DNA from: Prorocentrum cordatum
Taxonomy: Eukaryota; Sar; Dinophyceae; Prorocentrales; Prorocentraceae
Reading direction: 5' to 3'
NCBI GenBank assembly: GCA_963575745.1
Contig: CAUYUJ010013892.1
Coordinates: forward strand, 234,594-298,593
Length of the DNA: 64,000 bases
This document shows positions 51,701-61,843 of this stretch, piece after piece (the first letter of the stretch is position 1; each line of letters opens with the position of its first letter). The notes under the pieces are model-generated. The model was given only the letters and a program-made list of their open reading frames with translations, had not been told where the DNA came from and ran no database searches. The translations under genes were made by a program, and so were the position numbers.

Positions 51701-53319
51701 TCGGCATATCACAGGGCAGGCGATTCTTGATGTCTGGCCCGTGGATCACTCGTGATCCTGATATTGGCTTGAGACGAGGGGGGGTGAACGCTACAGCAAT
51801 TCGGGCAATATGTTTGAGGGTTGAACATGGTGCCACAGAACTCCTGACATCAACCCTGCGACGATGCAGCCGCCAAATCTCGGAGCCCACGGCCCCAATT
51901 CTGCCAGAATCGTCCCTCCCATCGCTTTCCCGCGCGATGCTGCACAGGCAGCAGCAGAGGACCTGTGGTAGGGTTATTTGGAGGATTGGAGGCTGCACGC
52001 GCTGAGCGGGAGAAGGCTGCATCCACAACGTGCTGCAATGATTCGAATCAGCTTGCCGAGGCGCCGAGAAAAGCCAGTGCTGTCGAAGTTCGGTTGGGCT
52101 TCCATCGGCAGCGGAAATATCTGCTGGTATATGGCATATCCATTGTCTGATCTTCCGGGTTGATGTTCAGGGGCTCCTCTGGCCTCCGTTTCCTTGAACT
52201 GGCAGAGATCCATTCTCGAAGGCATGCAGGCAGCTGGCTTGCAACCTACAGCGCGGAGCCATCCTTATGCTACCATGCCCCATGTGTCACGCTGTGGTTC
52301 GTCGCTGCGGCATTCCCAACCGACGACCCCCGACCTGGCGGTCCCCTGCCAAACGCGGGCGCCCTCCAAGACGCCGCGCCGCTCGTGCTGCTCAGCAGAG
52401 TGTGCACGCAGGCTGCGTGGATCCCAGTGCCCATGTTTTTCTTTGCTTCCCTCCCTGGCCTTCATCTGTTTCCCCGCCCAAGCGCTACACACCCACACGC
52501 AGGTTGCGCGGCTTAGGCCCGCCACGTCCGCCAGAGCGGTCCCTGACGGCAGCTGGGGCGAAGGCCCGCGCCAGTGCGCATGCACGCTGCGTGGTCTCGT
52601 TCAGCATGGTGTCGAGCAGGGGCAAACTGATTGACCCAAACAGGAACCCAAACCCTTTGGGAGGGGATCCAAGTTAGGAGGGCCAGGAACATTAGGGACA
52701 GGGGGTCTTTTCTGCAGGCGTATCGAACCAAACCGCCCAGAACTATGATCTCTAATGCGAGGACGAGGGCCTCAATGTGGCTGCGCCGTCACCGTGTTAT
52801 TCGGACTAGGGTTTCTTCTATCCTCGGTGGCAAACGTTGGGCCTGGGGGCGCGCAAACGGGGCGCGCACCTGGGGCGCCGTGGCGCGGCCCACCACAGCG
52901 GCGAGGAAGATGCAGCGGTAGGTCGGGCAGCTCCTCCTGCACGCGGAGATTGTATGACATACTTTTTTCTTGTTGCAGCATCAAAACATGATCTTAAACT
53001 GATTCAACATGGTCGCGGGGACTCGTCCCCAAACGATCTCCTAACTACTATTGAACATTCCTCCTCGGGAGGGACGTGCCCGATTCCAAGGTAGTGGTTT
53101 GTGTCCGAGGCGGCAGAGGAGAACACGAGGAGTGGGGCGGGGAGTTGCCAAGCCAGAAATGGATACAAGAAGAGACCGGGTACAATGCCCAACCAACAGC
53201 GCGGGCTGTCCGAAAATAACAACGGTCGCTGCTGGGCAAACAACCTCTTGACCTTAGGCGGACACCGCCCGCGGCGAAGCCGACCGCGCATCCGGTTCAA
53301 AATGGAGTCAAAATTTTGC
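51701..53319. other. 1.6-kb stretch, no gene seen
   Basis: Moderate-GC unique-looking sequence. Frames on both strands lack domains and no array or inverted element was recognised. Confidence 0.5.
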
Positions 53320-53470
53320 TGACCCGGATCAATCCACAACCGGGCCAGTCGGGCTTTGCAAGATCCTGCACGCAGGCCCGGGTCAATGCACCCCTGGCTC
53401 CGCAGGATCCTGCAAGATCCGCCTGCATTGACCCCCGCCTCCTGGGCCCAAATGCACAAGGTCTGTGGTC
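53320..53470. repeat. Dispersed repeat L, copy 2
   Basis: Contains TGCAAGATCCTGCACGCAGG, CCGCAGGATCCTGCAAGATC and CTGCATTGACCCCCGCCTC in the same order as 40578-40735. Confidence 0.75.
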
Positions 53471-53989
53471 GGTCTTCGCGCCCGCTGCTTCCGTACCCAT
53501 GCCGCCCCCCCGACGGGAGGACGCGGAGGGTCGGCGGCGGTGGCCGCGCGGGCCCGCGGGGCAGCCCCTCCCGGGCGCGGCCTCGAAGGTCTTCACCTCC
53601 CTCTCGAAGCGGCCAAGGACCGCGTCCTGGCGCATCTTGGGTGTGATCTGGTCCTCCTCCTCCCCTCTCCTCCCCCGTCTCATCCCCCCTCCTCCCCCTC
53701 CTTCTTGTCCTCCTTATCCTCCTTCCTGTTTCCTTCTGACATCGTCCTGGTTCCTCCTTCCTAGTGCCTCCTTCCTCCTCCCCCTCCTCCCCCTCCTCCC
53801 CCTCCTCCTCCTCCTCCTCCCCTCCTCCTCCTCCTCCTCCTCGACTGTGGACTCTGATGACATCGGGGTTCGGTGACGCACGCTGCCATACCCCCCCGCC
53901 ACACAGCTGGAGTTCGCTATTTGGGTGGGGTGGGGTGGGGGGGGGCGGATCAAAGTACGTAGCTGTAGCAAGCAGTGCTTCAAGCGAAC
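53471..53989. repeat. GC-rich spacer and CTC array
   Basis: GC-rich to about 53640, CTC/TCC array at 53645-53850, then GTGGGGTGGGG-rich sequence. No gene seen. Confidence 0.75.
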
Positions 53990-55548
53990 AGGGAAGGGAC
54001 CCTCCTCCCTCCTCTCCCCTCCCTGTTCCTCCCTCTCCTCCTCCTCCCCTGCTTCTCTCTCTCCCCTCCTCCTCCTCATCCTCTCCTCCTCCTCCTCCGT
54101 TCCCTCATCCTCCCTTCCCTCTGCTTCTCCTCCTCCTCCTCCTCCCCCCATGCCTTCTCCTTGCACATCACTCCTCCCTGCCGCGCCCCCAGACGCGTCG
54201 GCAGGGCGGGCCGGGCGTCTCGCCAGAGACCTCCTCGCCACTTGCAGCGCCCAGGCGCCCGCCGGCGGGCAGCGGCGCCCGCAGCGAGGGGCGCGCACGG
54301 GCGCCACCCTCGGCGCGCGCACGGGCGCGGGGCCCCGCCGAGTGGGCCGCCGCCCTTTCGCAGCGCGGGCGCGACGGCGCCGCCCGGGCGCCAACCCCCA
54401 CGGGCAGGGTGGGCGGGGGAAAAGCCGGCGACGGCGCGGCGGGCGCGCAGGCCGCGAGGCGCGCTCGGTGCGAGCCGCGCCGTCGCCGAAAGGATGGCCT
54501 GGCGAGCCTGCGCCGCGCGCTCGCGCCGCGACGCGAGGCGGCGCGCCCTTGCCCCCCCCCGAATTGCGCGGCTCCGATGACCGCGCGCTTCCGCGCAGTG
54601 CGCCGCGCCTGGCCGGAATGACAGGCCTGCGCCGCGCGCGCGCTCGCGTGGCGACGCAAGGCGGCGCGCCCTTGCCGCCGCGCATCGCGCGACTCCCGAT
54701 GGCCGCGCGGCGCCGCGCGCAAAAAGACTTGCAAGACGCTCGGCGTCGCGCATTTGCGCGCAAGGCGAGGCAGCCCGCGCGACGGGGAATCGGCTGCAGC
54801 ATCGCCCGCGGCGCGGACGAGACCCCCGCGACGCGACGCAAGGATAGAAGGCGGACCGTTTTCAAAATGTGGCCCTCGTCGTAGCGCCGCGCGCATTGAT
54901 CGTAGTAGAAGTTTGCAGCAGCTTCACGGATAGAGGCTGGTGGTTTTCAACATGTGTATCTCGCCTAAGCGCAGCGCATACTTTTTTATGGACAAATGTC
55001 CACCAGCTCCACTGATGGAAGGCCATATGTTCAATCGGTGGCTCTCGCCTGAGCGCCGCGCACGTTCGTGTTCAAAGTTTGCAGCAGCTTCAATCATCCA
55101 CATGGTTGACATTGAAGTCCCAGGAGGTCAGGAATGACACTATTTCGAAATGACGTGACGCAGCAGTCGCGTTCATCCGCGGCGTTGAAGTCCCAAGAAC
55201 TGTTGTTACATGATTGAGGACTGTCGAGACGCAACAATCACGCTGATTCGCGGCGCTGAAGTCCTCGAACTGTGTGTCGGCTCGCTTCTGGATGCTCGAA
55301 CAGTTGCCGTCCAATGGGCCTCTCCCCACAGTGAAAACAAATTCGCGGAGGGAGGGTTCAATGCAACATCGTTGGTGCGCCTTGGATTCACACTGGTCCT
55401 CCTCCTCCTCCTCCTCCTCCTCCTCATCAAATCCTCCTCCTCCTCCTCATCCTCCTCCATCTCCTCCTCCTTCACTCTCCTCCTTACATCTCCTCCATAT
55501 TCCTCATCCTCCTCCTCCTCCTCCTCCTCCTCCTCCTCCTCCCCGCGG
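53990..55548. repeat. Higher-order repeat Q, copy 2
   Basis: CTC-rich block (54000-54150); junction GGGCGTCTCGCCAGAGACCT; an extra GC-rich segment (54250-54840) with a tandem pair of about 119 bp at 54507-54745; about three 80-bp units (54845-55095, landmark TTTTCAAAATGTGGCCCTCG); 65-bp units (55100-55280, landmark GCGGCGTTGAAGTCCC); tail with CAGTTGCCGTCCAATGGG; CTC array (55395-55548). Confidence 0.85.
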
Positions 55549-56635
55549 CCGGTAACGAAAGGCCAGCCGGGCGTTTCGCATGAGACTTCCGCACCATTCA
55601 TCACACCGAACCTCAGGCATCTGCAAAGAGCGTCACGGATCGAGGGCGAGTCGCTTTCAGATTGTGGCTCCCGCCTGAGCGCCGCGCACACTCGTCTCAA
55701 ACATGTGCAAGAGCTTCACGGGGTTGAGGCGGATCGTCTTCAAAAAATGTGGCTCTCGCCTTCGCGCCGCGCGCCTGCGCGTCAAACGTGGCGCCAGACC
55801 CTCGCGTATGGAGAGCGGGACGTTCTCAAAATGTGGCTCTCGCCTCTGCGCCGCGCACATTCGTCGTATGAGAATTCTAAGAGTCCTGCGGATGGAAAGC
55901 GGGCCGCGTTCAAAGCGCGGCCCTGGCCGGAGCGCCGCGCACGCTCGTCCTGGCCATCTGCAGGAGCTTCGCGGATCGAGGGCGGCTCTGTTTCAAGATG
56001 TGGCTCCCGCCTTAGCTCGGGAGCGGCCAGGAGGGGGGTGTCCAAGCGGGGGGGGTGCACATCATGGCCGGCGGCATGTGCGCGGCCCAGGCTGGGAGCC
56101 AGGGACGAAATCCAATAAGAAGAGGCGCCATGACGTCTGGGGAAAGATCATGCTCCCCGCCATGATATCCACCCCCCCTAGTCATCACCCCCCTCTTTTC
56201 CGCCCCCGATCAACGCCGCGCACATTCCTTCTGGGAAAGTGCAAGGCCTTCACGGGTTCGCATGGTTAACGTACCAGAAGTGGTGTTAGGGAGCGATGAA
56301 GGATTGTCAAGGCGCCACAATTACGTTGATTCGCGGTGTTGAAATCCTAGGAACGGTGTTCTGACACGGTTCAGGTTCGTCGAGACACGAAATTCAGATT
56401 GATTCGTGGCGTTGGACTCCCAGAAGTGGTGTTTTGGTGCGCTTCAGTATCTTCAAACGGTTGTCTCCCAACTGGGCACCTGCCTCAGCAGAACTGAATC
56501 CTTGTAGAGGCCTATGGAGAGAGGGAGCTGGTCATCCTCCGCCTCCTCCTCCTCCTCCTCCTCCTCCTCCTCCTCCTCCTCCTCCTCCTCCTCCTCCTCC
56601 CTCCTCCTCCTCCTCCTCCTCCCTCCTCTCCTCAT
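55395..56635. repeat. Higher-order repeat Q, copy 3 (shares its CTC array with copy 2)
   Basis: After the CTC array: junction GGGCGTTTCGCATGAGACTT; 80-bp units at 55622-56012 and again from 56210; element R inserted between; 65-bp units (56260-56430, GATTCGCGGTGTTGAAATCC); tail AACGGTTGTCTCCCAACTGG; CTC array (56528-56635). Same order and orientation as copies 1 and 2. Confidence 0.85.
56017..56209. mobile_element. Family R TIR element inserted in a Q repeat unit
   Basis: 193 bp; ends TCGGGAGCGGCCAGGAGGGG and (inverted) TCGGGGGCGGAAAAGAGGGG; inner arms CACATCATGGCC and GCCATGATATCC. The interrupted unit reads CCTTAGC|GCCGCGCAC in intact units. Here TTAGC precedes the element and TCAAC, then GCCGCGCAC, follows: a 5-bp target duplication with two substitutions. 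Confidence 0.82.
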
Positions 56636-56779
56636 CTCCTCCCCCTCCCTCCTCCCCCCCCAGCATCAGCATCAGCATCAGCATCATCTCATCTCCTCCA
56701 TCATCATCATCATCATCCTCATAATCATCATCATCGTCATCATCATCATCATCATAATCAACATCATCATCATCATCAA

Positions 56780-56810
<31 letters not shown>

Positions 56811-57015
56811 GCTAGCAGCAGCATCATCATCAGCAGCATCATAAGCATCACCATGTCCAGCATCTCATCATCATCAGCATCATCAGCATCACAGCATCAT
56901 CATCATCGTCATCAACTCATCATCGGTATCATCACCATCAGCAGCAGCATCATCACACTCATATTCATCATCATCATCAACATTACCCTCTGCAGCAGCA
57001 TCATCAACAGCATCC
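56636..57015. repeat. CAT/ATC trinucleotide microsatellite
   Basis: Array of CATCAT with CAGCAGCAT variants. Ile/Ser/His or Met/Asp frames are repeat artefacts. Confidence 0.95.
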
Positions 57016-57059
57016 GTGATGAGATAATATGCCGATGGACAACAATATCTCCTTTTCAT

Positions 57060-57072
57060 CTTGAGCCAAAAT
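57060..57072 (-). other. Partial spliced-leader-like sequence
   Basis: The minus strand reads ATTTTGGCTCAAG, identical to the last 13 bases of DinoSL, followed directly by ATGAAAAGG. The preceding bases (GTGCGCCT) only partly fit the 5' part. It could be a decayed relict or chance; it lies 230 bp beyond the copia pol stop. Confidence 0.45.
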
Positions 57073-57179
57073 AGGCGCACAGAGGAGGGTGTCAGAATCA
57101 CTCCTCCTCGGGCCTGGCCGCAAACCGGCCAGGCACGACCTAAGTCGTACGCGGGCGCGCCCGAGCCGACGCGCCCAGC

Positions 57180-57299
57180 TCATCTGCTGGGCTGCGGCCA
57201 TGCCGCGAGCCCCTCACTCCGCCCGGCGCGATCATACCGCTGCCGGCGGAACATCATCCAGCCCCACAGGTAGCGGAGCATGGATTCGATCCACTCCAT
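57180..57299 (-). CDS. Small frame overlapping the end of copia pol
   Basis: The pol stop and an ATG overlap as TGATG (57301-57297). The resulting 39-codon frame starts MEWIESMLRYLWGWMMFRRQ and has a hydrophobic N-terminal third. No family is recognised; it may simply be element 3' sequence. Listed because the stop/start overlap is suggestive. Confidence 0.2.
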   Translation of the reverse strand: MEWIESMLRYLWGWMMFRRQRYDRAGRSEGLAAWPQPSR

Positions 57300-60200
57300 C
57301 ACTTGATGTCCTTCTGAGTCGAACTCGGTGCCCGATCCCAGATGTTCAGCGTAGCCATGTGTCTCCTCAAAAGGGAGCCACCCACGCTCTTGGTCAGCAC
57401 GTCCGCGACATTGTTCTTGCCAGGAACTGCAGCGATCGAGAGGTCGCCCTTGCCCACACGCTCCTGGATCCACAAGTATCGTGATTGAACATGCCGCATC
57501 TTCCCGAGACCTCGCCGTTGGACGTGGCCCCGGGCCGCCGATGAATCCGAGGCAAGCTCCACCTTCAGGTCCAGCCCCCAATCCGCGAAGAGGCTGTGAA
57601 GGCCTAGGCCCACGCTCCCGCCCTTCACCAGGGCGTAGTACTCGCTCTCCCCGCTGCTCAATGAAACCGTCGACTGCAGGTTACTGCCGTGCTTGACTAC
57701 ATGATGCCCCAGCATCGCCACGAAGCCTCCGGTGCTCTTCCGCGTGACTGCACAGCCTGCATGATCGGAGTCCACGTACACCCGGATCTTGTCGAACGTC
57801 TTCTGCTCCGTGAAAACCGTCACCGTGCTAGGATGCCGCTTGAGGTAGCGGCCAACCCTCTTGAGCATGAGCCAGCTCGCCTCCGTTGGCGTCTGCATGG
57901 ACCTGGCGAGCGTCTTCGATGCCTCAGCCAAGTCCAGCCTGTCCTGAGACAGGTAGGCCACCCTCATGGTGAGGGATCGGAAGCGCGAAGCTTCCGCTGC
58001 TCCCAACGCCGCCGACTTCGCATCCATCATCTGCTTGTCGGCGCTGCGCTTCTCCGTCGGCGTGTCCACGCCGTTGGCCTTGCTGAGACCCAACTCGTCG
58101 ATCACGATCTCCGCGTGCCGCTTGTCCGGCTCGATCATCGCATGCCGGCAGGGCCGGCCACCGCCAGGCGGAACTCCCGCACTGACCTCGATGACCCGAT
58201 TCAGGAAGACCGCCTGCTTGTCATCGCCCTCGTCGAAGCCTAGGTTCGCAGTCTTCTTGAACTCGTACTTCTTGCCCAGCGTGGCCTCGAAGCTGTCGAT
58301 GTCCTGCTGCTGAGCCAGCACCGCGAAGTCGTCGCCGTGCCCCAGCAGCCTCGTCTCGTCCACCTCCTTGTAGAAGACCGCTGGGCACGACACGCCCGCC
58401 TTGTAGCCGTTTTCCTCCAGCAGCTCCGTGTAGTCGCCCTGCCAGATCTTGCTGGCGTCCTGCGTGCCGTACCAGGACTTGAGGAGTAGGCCGCACTTGT
58501 CCTCGCCGTACTCCTTGCGACTCTCCTCCTCCAGCTCCACGAAGATCCTCCGCTGCGCCTTCCCGTAGAAGTGCGCCCTGCTGATGTCGAAGAAGCCGAT
58601 CTTGAAGTTGCCCGGCTTCCTGCCCTTCTTGCGAAGCGACTCCTGAATGTGGAGCGGTGCTTCCCGCGTCCACGTGACCATCAGCGAGACCAGCGACCGC
58701 ATGGCCTCCAGAGGAGGCATGGCCGAGAAGACCTCGGACGCCTCCAGCTGCTCGTCAGGGCGCTTCTTCGCCTTGATCTCCTTCACGACGAGCCTGCTCC
58801 TGTAGTTGGGCCTCTCCGCGTCACCCTTGTTCGTGTCGACCCACTTGAGTGGGATGGGCGGACGCCCAGTCTCGGCGAAAGCCTGAGACCTCGGGACGAT
58901 CTCGATCAGCTCCTGCTTCTTGACCCACTCGCGCTCGACCGCGCGAGCCTGGGCCACAAGGCCCGCCTCCAGGTAGCCGCCATTGACGTCGTCCCAGTAA
59001 CTCGTCCAGTCCCCGGGCGGCACTGCCGCGTCCACAGGGACTGGGCCCGACTGCTGCACCTGGGCGGTGCTGAGCTCTCCCACGTCATTCAGCGTGTCCT
59101 TGAGCTCCTCCAGCACCGCCTCCACCAACTTCGGTGGATAGACCTTCGCGAACCGCGCGATGCCGCCCACGAGCGTGATGTGGCGATGCCATTCCGCGCG
59201 GCCGTCCACATTGCTGCAAGTGCCCTGCAGCCTCCGGGCTAAGCCTGGATGGTTGGTGACCCATCCGGTCTCCTTGCGCACGAACTCCTCCTGGCCATTG
59301 CGGGGGTTCGTGAGCTTCATGCCCCACCGACACATGGGGCCTTTGACCGTGAAGACTCCTGGATGCGCGACCAGCTCCTTGACGATGTCCTCATTCCACG
59401 ATCGCGCGCTCCAGGGATGCTCATGCAAGAAGTACCTGCCTGGCTTCCTGAGCTGACGCCAGTAGGCGTCGACTGCCACCTTCAGGTGGTGTCTGGCCTC
59501 CTCCATCTCAGCCGCCTCCTGCTCATCGGTCCTGAACTTGGCGCTCAGGCCCCTCAGCAAGCTGAACTTCTCGCATGGAGGGGACCCCGTGAGCAGGATG
59601 GGATCCATCCGCTCCTGCTGCTTCTCGAGCTCCTTGACATCTTCGGGGCGCCGCAAGTCCCACGGCGCCCCGTCCTCCTTGAGTTCCTCCAGGTCCGCCG
59701 CGAAGCCCGGGCGCAGCTGAAACTCCGCTGCCCGAGCCGAGAACCGATGTGGCGAGTACACCTCGGCCACGTCCACGGCGCCCAGCTGCAACGCCGATAG
59801 GGCGATGCTGTCCACCTCTTCGTCGGCGATGTCCACGCCGGCGCTGGCCCAATGGCCACTGACCTGTTCGCGAACGAGCGGGAGCAACTCCGCCTTCGCT
59901 CTCGTCAGCACTCCGAGCTCAACCAGCTCGATCGACGCCACATCGAGGGCGAGCACCCGCATGTGCCTCCCCTCACTGGCGTTCCACACGACTGCCACTC
60001 CAGCTGGCAGCTGAGGTCCTTCCGCTGGCGCCGGCTGCGCCGCGAGATCCTCCATGTCCACCGGTACCGGCACGTCTGCCGGCTGTGGATCACCGCGCTC
60101 GAGGGCCTCCGGCACGTCATCCGGGGCCACCTCTGCCAAGCGCTTCAGCCGCGACCTGGCCGCGGTCATGTCGACATCCGCGGCGGCCTCTGCCGCTCGC

Positions 60201-61843
60201 GCCGCTCCCGAACTGGAGCTCGCTCCTCCTGAAGGAGCCGCCACGCCGAAGCCCGGTGCTACCGGCTGGCTCTCTCGCAGGCGCGCCGCCGTGGCTGCCA
60301 CGGCTGGCGCTGCTGCCGAGCGGGTCGCGGCCGGCGCGGCCGATGCCGCTGCCGCCGCTGCCACCGGCTCGGTGATCCTCCGAGCCGTCTTCGGCGGAGG
60401 GGTCCCTGCCGCGGCCGATGCCGCCGGTCGGACTCTGGCCTCTTGGCCCTGCCTCCGCTCTCGATACTGGCCGGTCCTCTCCCGGCCTGCCTCCTCCGCG
60501 TCCAGCGCTTCGAAGATCCTCTTGCTGCACACCGCGTTGTGCGCGTGGCCAGCCAGCACCCGGCCGTGCCGAGCGATCGAGATGCACCCTGGGCATCCCG
60601 GCGTTGCGCCCAGCCGCTCGATGTCCGCCTTGAGGACGTACATCCTCCTCGGCGCCTGCGGCTGCGGCGACACCACCACAATTGGTGGCGGACCGACCTC
60701 TCCAGGTCCGACGATGGCCCGCGGCGCGCTTGCCGCACGCGGAGCCACGTCCCACGGCAGGCCCTTCAGGCCATCCCAGCCCGCCGTGATCCACTTCTCG
60801 CTCTGCGGCAGGCTGCGAAAGCCGACCGCCTTCTTCACGCCGTCGCTCGTGATGACCATCATCGAGCCGTCGCGCGGGTGGTGGCCGATGTAGCGAGCCT
60901 CCACCATCTGCTCCTCCAGCGCGTTCTTCCTCGCGCGCTCCCCGGCGAACCGCGCCATCAAGCGTTCGCCGAAGAGCGGGACCGGCTTCCTCCACTGCCG
61001 CCCCGTGAGCCGCTGAAGAGCGGTCTTGCCGTCCTGGCCGCGCCGGTATCGGTTGATTACCGATGCGGCGTGCTCCGGCAGGTGCGCTAGCACCGGGTGC
61101 TTGTCCTCCACCTTGACGCCCAGCTTGGACTCCAGGTCCATCTTGAGCGCCCGCACCTGCTTCTTGATCTCGCGCACCGTGACCTCAATCTCCCCATTGG
61201 CCTGATGATCGGCCGGTGCCGACTCCTGGGGAATGGCCTCGAGGCCAGGAACCTCCTCCACCGCACGCCTCTTGACCAGCAGGATCGCTGGCTCGCCGTC
61301 GGACTTGTTGACGATCTTCCTGTAGCCCAGGATCCGCAAGAAGCGTGCGAAGAACTTGATGGCGTAGGCGTCGTCGCCCTTCTTCTCCACGAATGTCGCC
61401 GCCATCATCTTCGAGCGCCGATCCCTAAGGACCAGCATCGGCATGGTGTCCGCGTCGTCCTGGCCCATGAAGGCGTAGTCGGACGAGACCACCGGCACCG
61501 CTGTCTCGTCGTCCTCCGGTGCGCGGAGATGCGGCTGGCCTTGGCCCTTTGCCGCAATACACACGCGACACCAGCTGCGATAAGTCGCGTGTCCCATCGC
61601 CTCGTGTTCGGCGATCTCCCTCTGAGAGGGCTCATGAGGTGCCTTCAGCACTCTCGGGCGAGCCTCCTCCTCGCCCTCCTCGGCCTGCTGTCCATCAGGA
61701 GCAGCTGGCAAAGCGTCGGCCGCAGCAGCTGCCGCTGGCTGAAAACCCGGCGGTCTCACGTCGGAAGGCCCCGACCCCGCCGCTGCCGCCCCCGCAGCCG
61801 ATGCCGCCGGGGGCCGTGGTATTAAGTCCTCCAGTGGGCTTAC
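57299..61843 (-). CDS. Copia pol: integrase, reverse transcriptase, RNase H
   Basis: The frame is open up to 62146 but the real pol begins near 61843, where gag stops. Numbered from 62146: HHCC-like zinc motif (HEAMGH, then CRVC); integrase triad D223 (SSDYAFM), D283 (KSDGEPA), E319 (NGEIEV), with exactly 35 residues between the last two, as in DD35E integrases. RT motif A FFDISRAHFYG (D1187), catalytic GHGDD (D1272, D1273; most copia elements have YVDD). RNase H with D1459 (VYVDSDHAG), SSGESEYYAL and NVADVLTK. TGA at 57299. No ATG lies between the gag stop and the zinc motif; the frame change from gag is equivalent to -1. Confidence 0.92.
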   Translation of the reverse strand, partial: VSPLEDLIPRPPAASAAGAAAAGSGPSDVRPPGFQPAAAAAADALPAAPDGQQAEEGEEEARPRVLKAPHEPSQREIAEHEAMGHATYRSWCRVCIAAKGQGQPHLRAPEDDETAVPVVSSDYAFMGQDDADTMPMLVLRDRRSKMMAATFVEKKGDDAYAIKFFARFLRILGYRKIVNKSDGEPAILLVKRRAVEEVPGLEAIPQESAPADHQANGEIEVTVREIKKQVRALKMDLESKLGVKVEDKHPVLAHLPEHAASVINRYRRGQDGKTALQRLTGRQWRKPVPLFGERLMARFAGERARKNALEEQMVEARYIGHHPRDGSMMVITSDGVKKAVGFRSLPQSEKWITAGWDGLKGLPWDVAPRAASAPRAIVGPGEVGPPPIVVVSPQPQAPRRMYVLKADIERLGATPGCPGCISIARHGRVLAGHAHNAVCSKRIFEALDAEEAGRERTGQYRERRQGQEARVRPAASAAAGTPPPKTARRITEPVAAAAAASAAPAATRSAAAPAVAATAARLRESQPVAPGFGVAAPSGGASSSSGAARAAEAAADVDMTAARSRLKRLAEVAPDDVPEALERGDPQPADVPVPVDMEDLAAQPAPAEGPQLPAGVAVVWNASEGRHMRVLALDVASIELVELGVLTRAKAELLPLVREQVSGHWASAGVDIADEEVDSIALSALQLGAVDVAEVYSPHRFSARAAEFQLRPGFAADLEELKEDGAPWDLRRPEDVKELEKQQERMDPILLTGSPPCEKFSLLRGLSAKFRTDEQEAAEMEEARHHLKVAVDAYWRQLRKPGRYFLHEHPWSARSWNEDIVKELVAHPGVFTVKGPMCRWGMKLTNPRNGQEEFVRKETGWVTNHPGLARRLQGTCSNVDGRAEWHRHITLVGGIARFAKVYPPKLVEAVLEELKDTLNDVGELSTAQVQQSGPVPVDAAVPPGDWTSYWDDVNGGYLEAGLVAQARAVEREWVKKQELIEIVPRSQAFAETGRPPIPLKWVDTNKGDAERPNYRSRLVVKEIKAKKRPDEQLEASEVFSAMPPLEAMRSLVSLMVTWTREAPLHIQESLRKKGRKPGNFKIGFFDISRAHFYGKAQRRIFVELEEESRKEYGEDKCGLLLKSWYGTQDASKIWQGDYTELLEENGYKAGVSCPAVFYKEVDETRLLGHGDDFAVLAQQQDIDSFEATLGKKYEFKKTANLGFDEGDDKQAVFLNRVIEVSAGVPPGGGRPCRHAMIEPDKRHAEIVIDELGLSKANGVDTPTEKRSADKQMMDAKSAALGAAEASRFRSLTMRVAYLSQDRLDLAEASKTLARSMQTPTEASWLMLKRVGRYLKRHPSTVTVFTEQKTFDKIRVYVDSDHAGCAVTRKSTGGFVAMLGHHVVKHGSNLQSTVSLSSGESEYYALVKGGSVGLGLHSLFADWGLDLKVELASDSSAARGHVQRRGLGKMRHVQSRYLWIQERVGKGDLSIAAVPGKNNVADVLTKSVGGSLLRRHMATLNIWDRAPSSTQKDIK

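Noticed and set aside
47400-56260. Frames encoding repeated CAALRREPHFEN-like peptides as a repeat protein
   Set aside because: They are translations of the 80-bp Q unit, whose length is not a constant multiple of three, so the frame is not maintained through the array.
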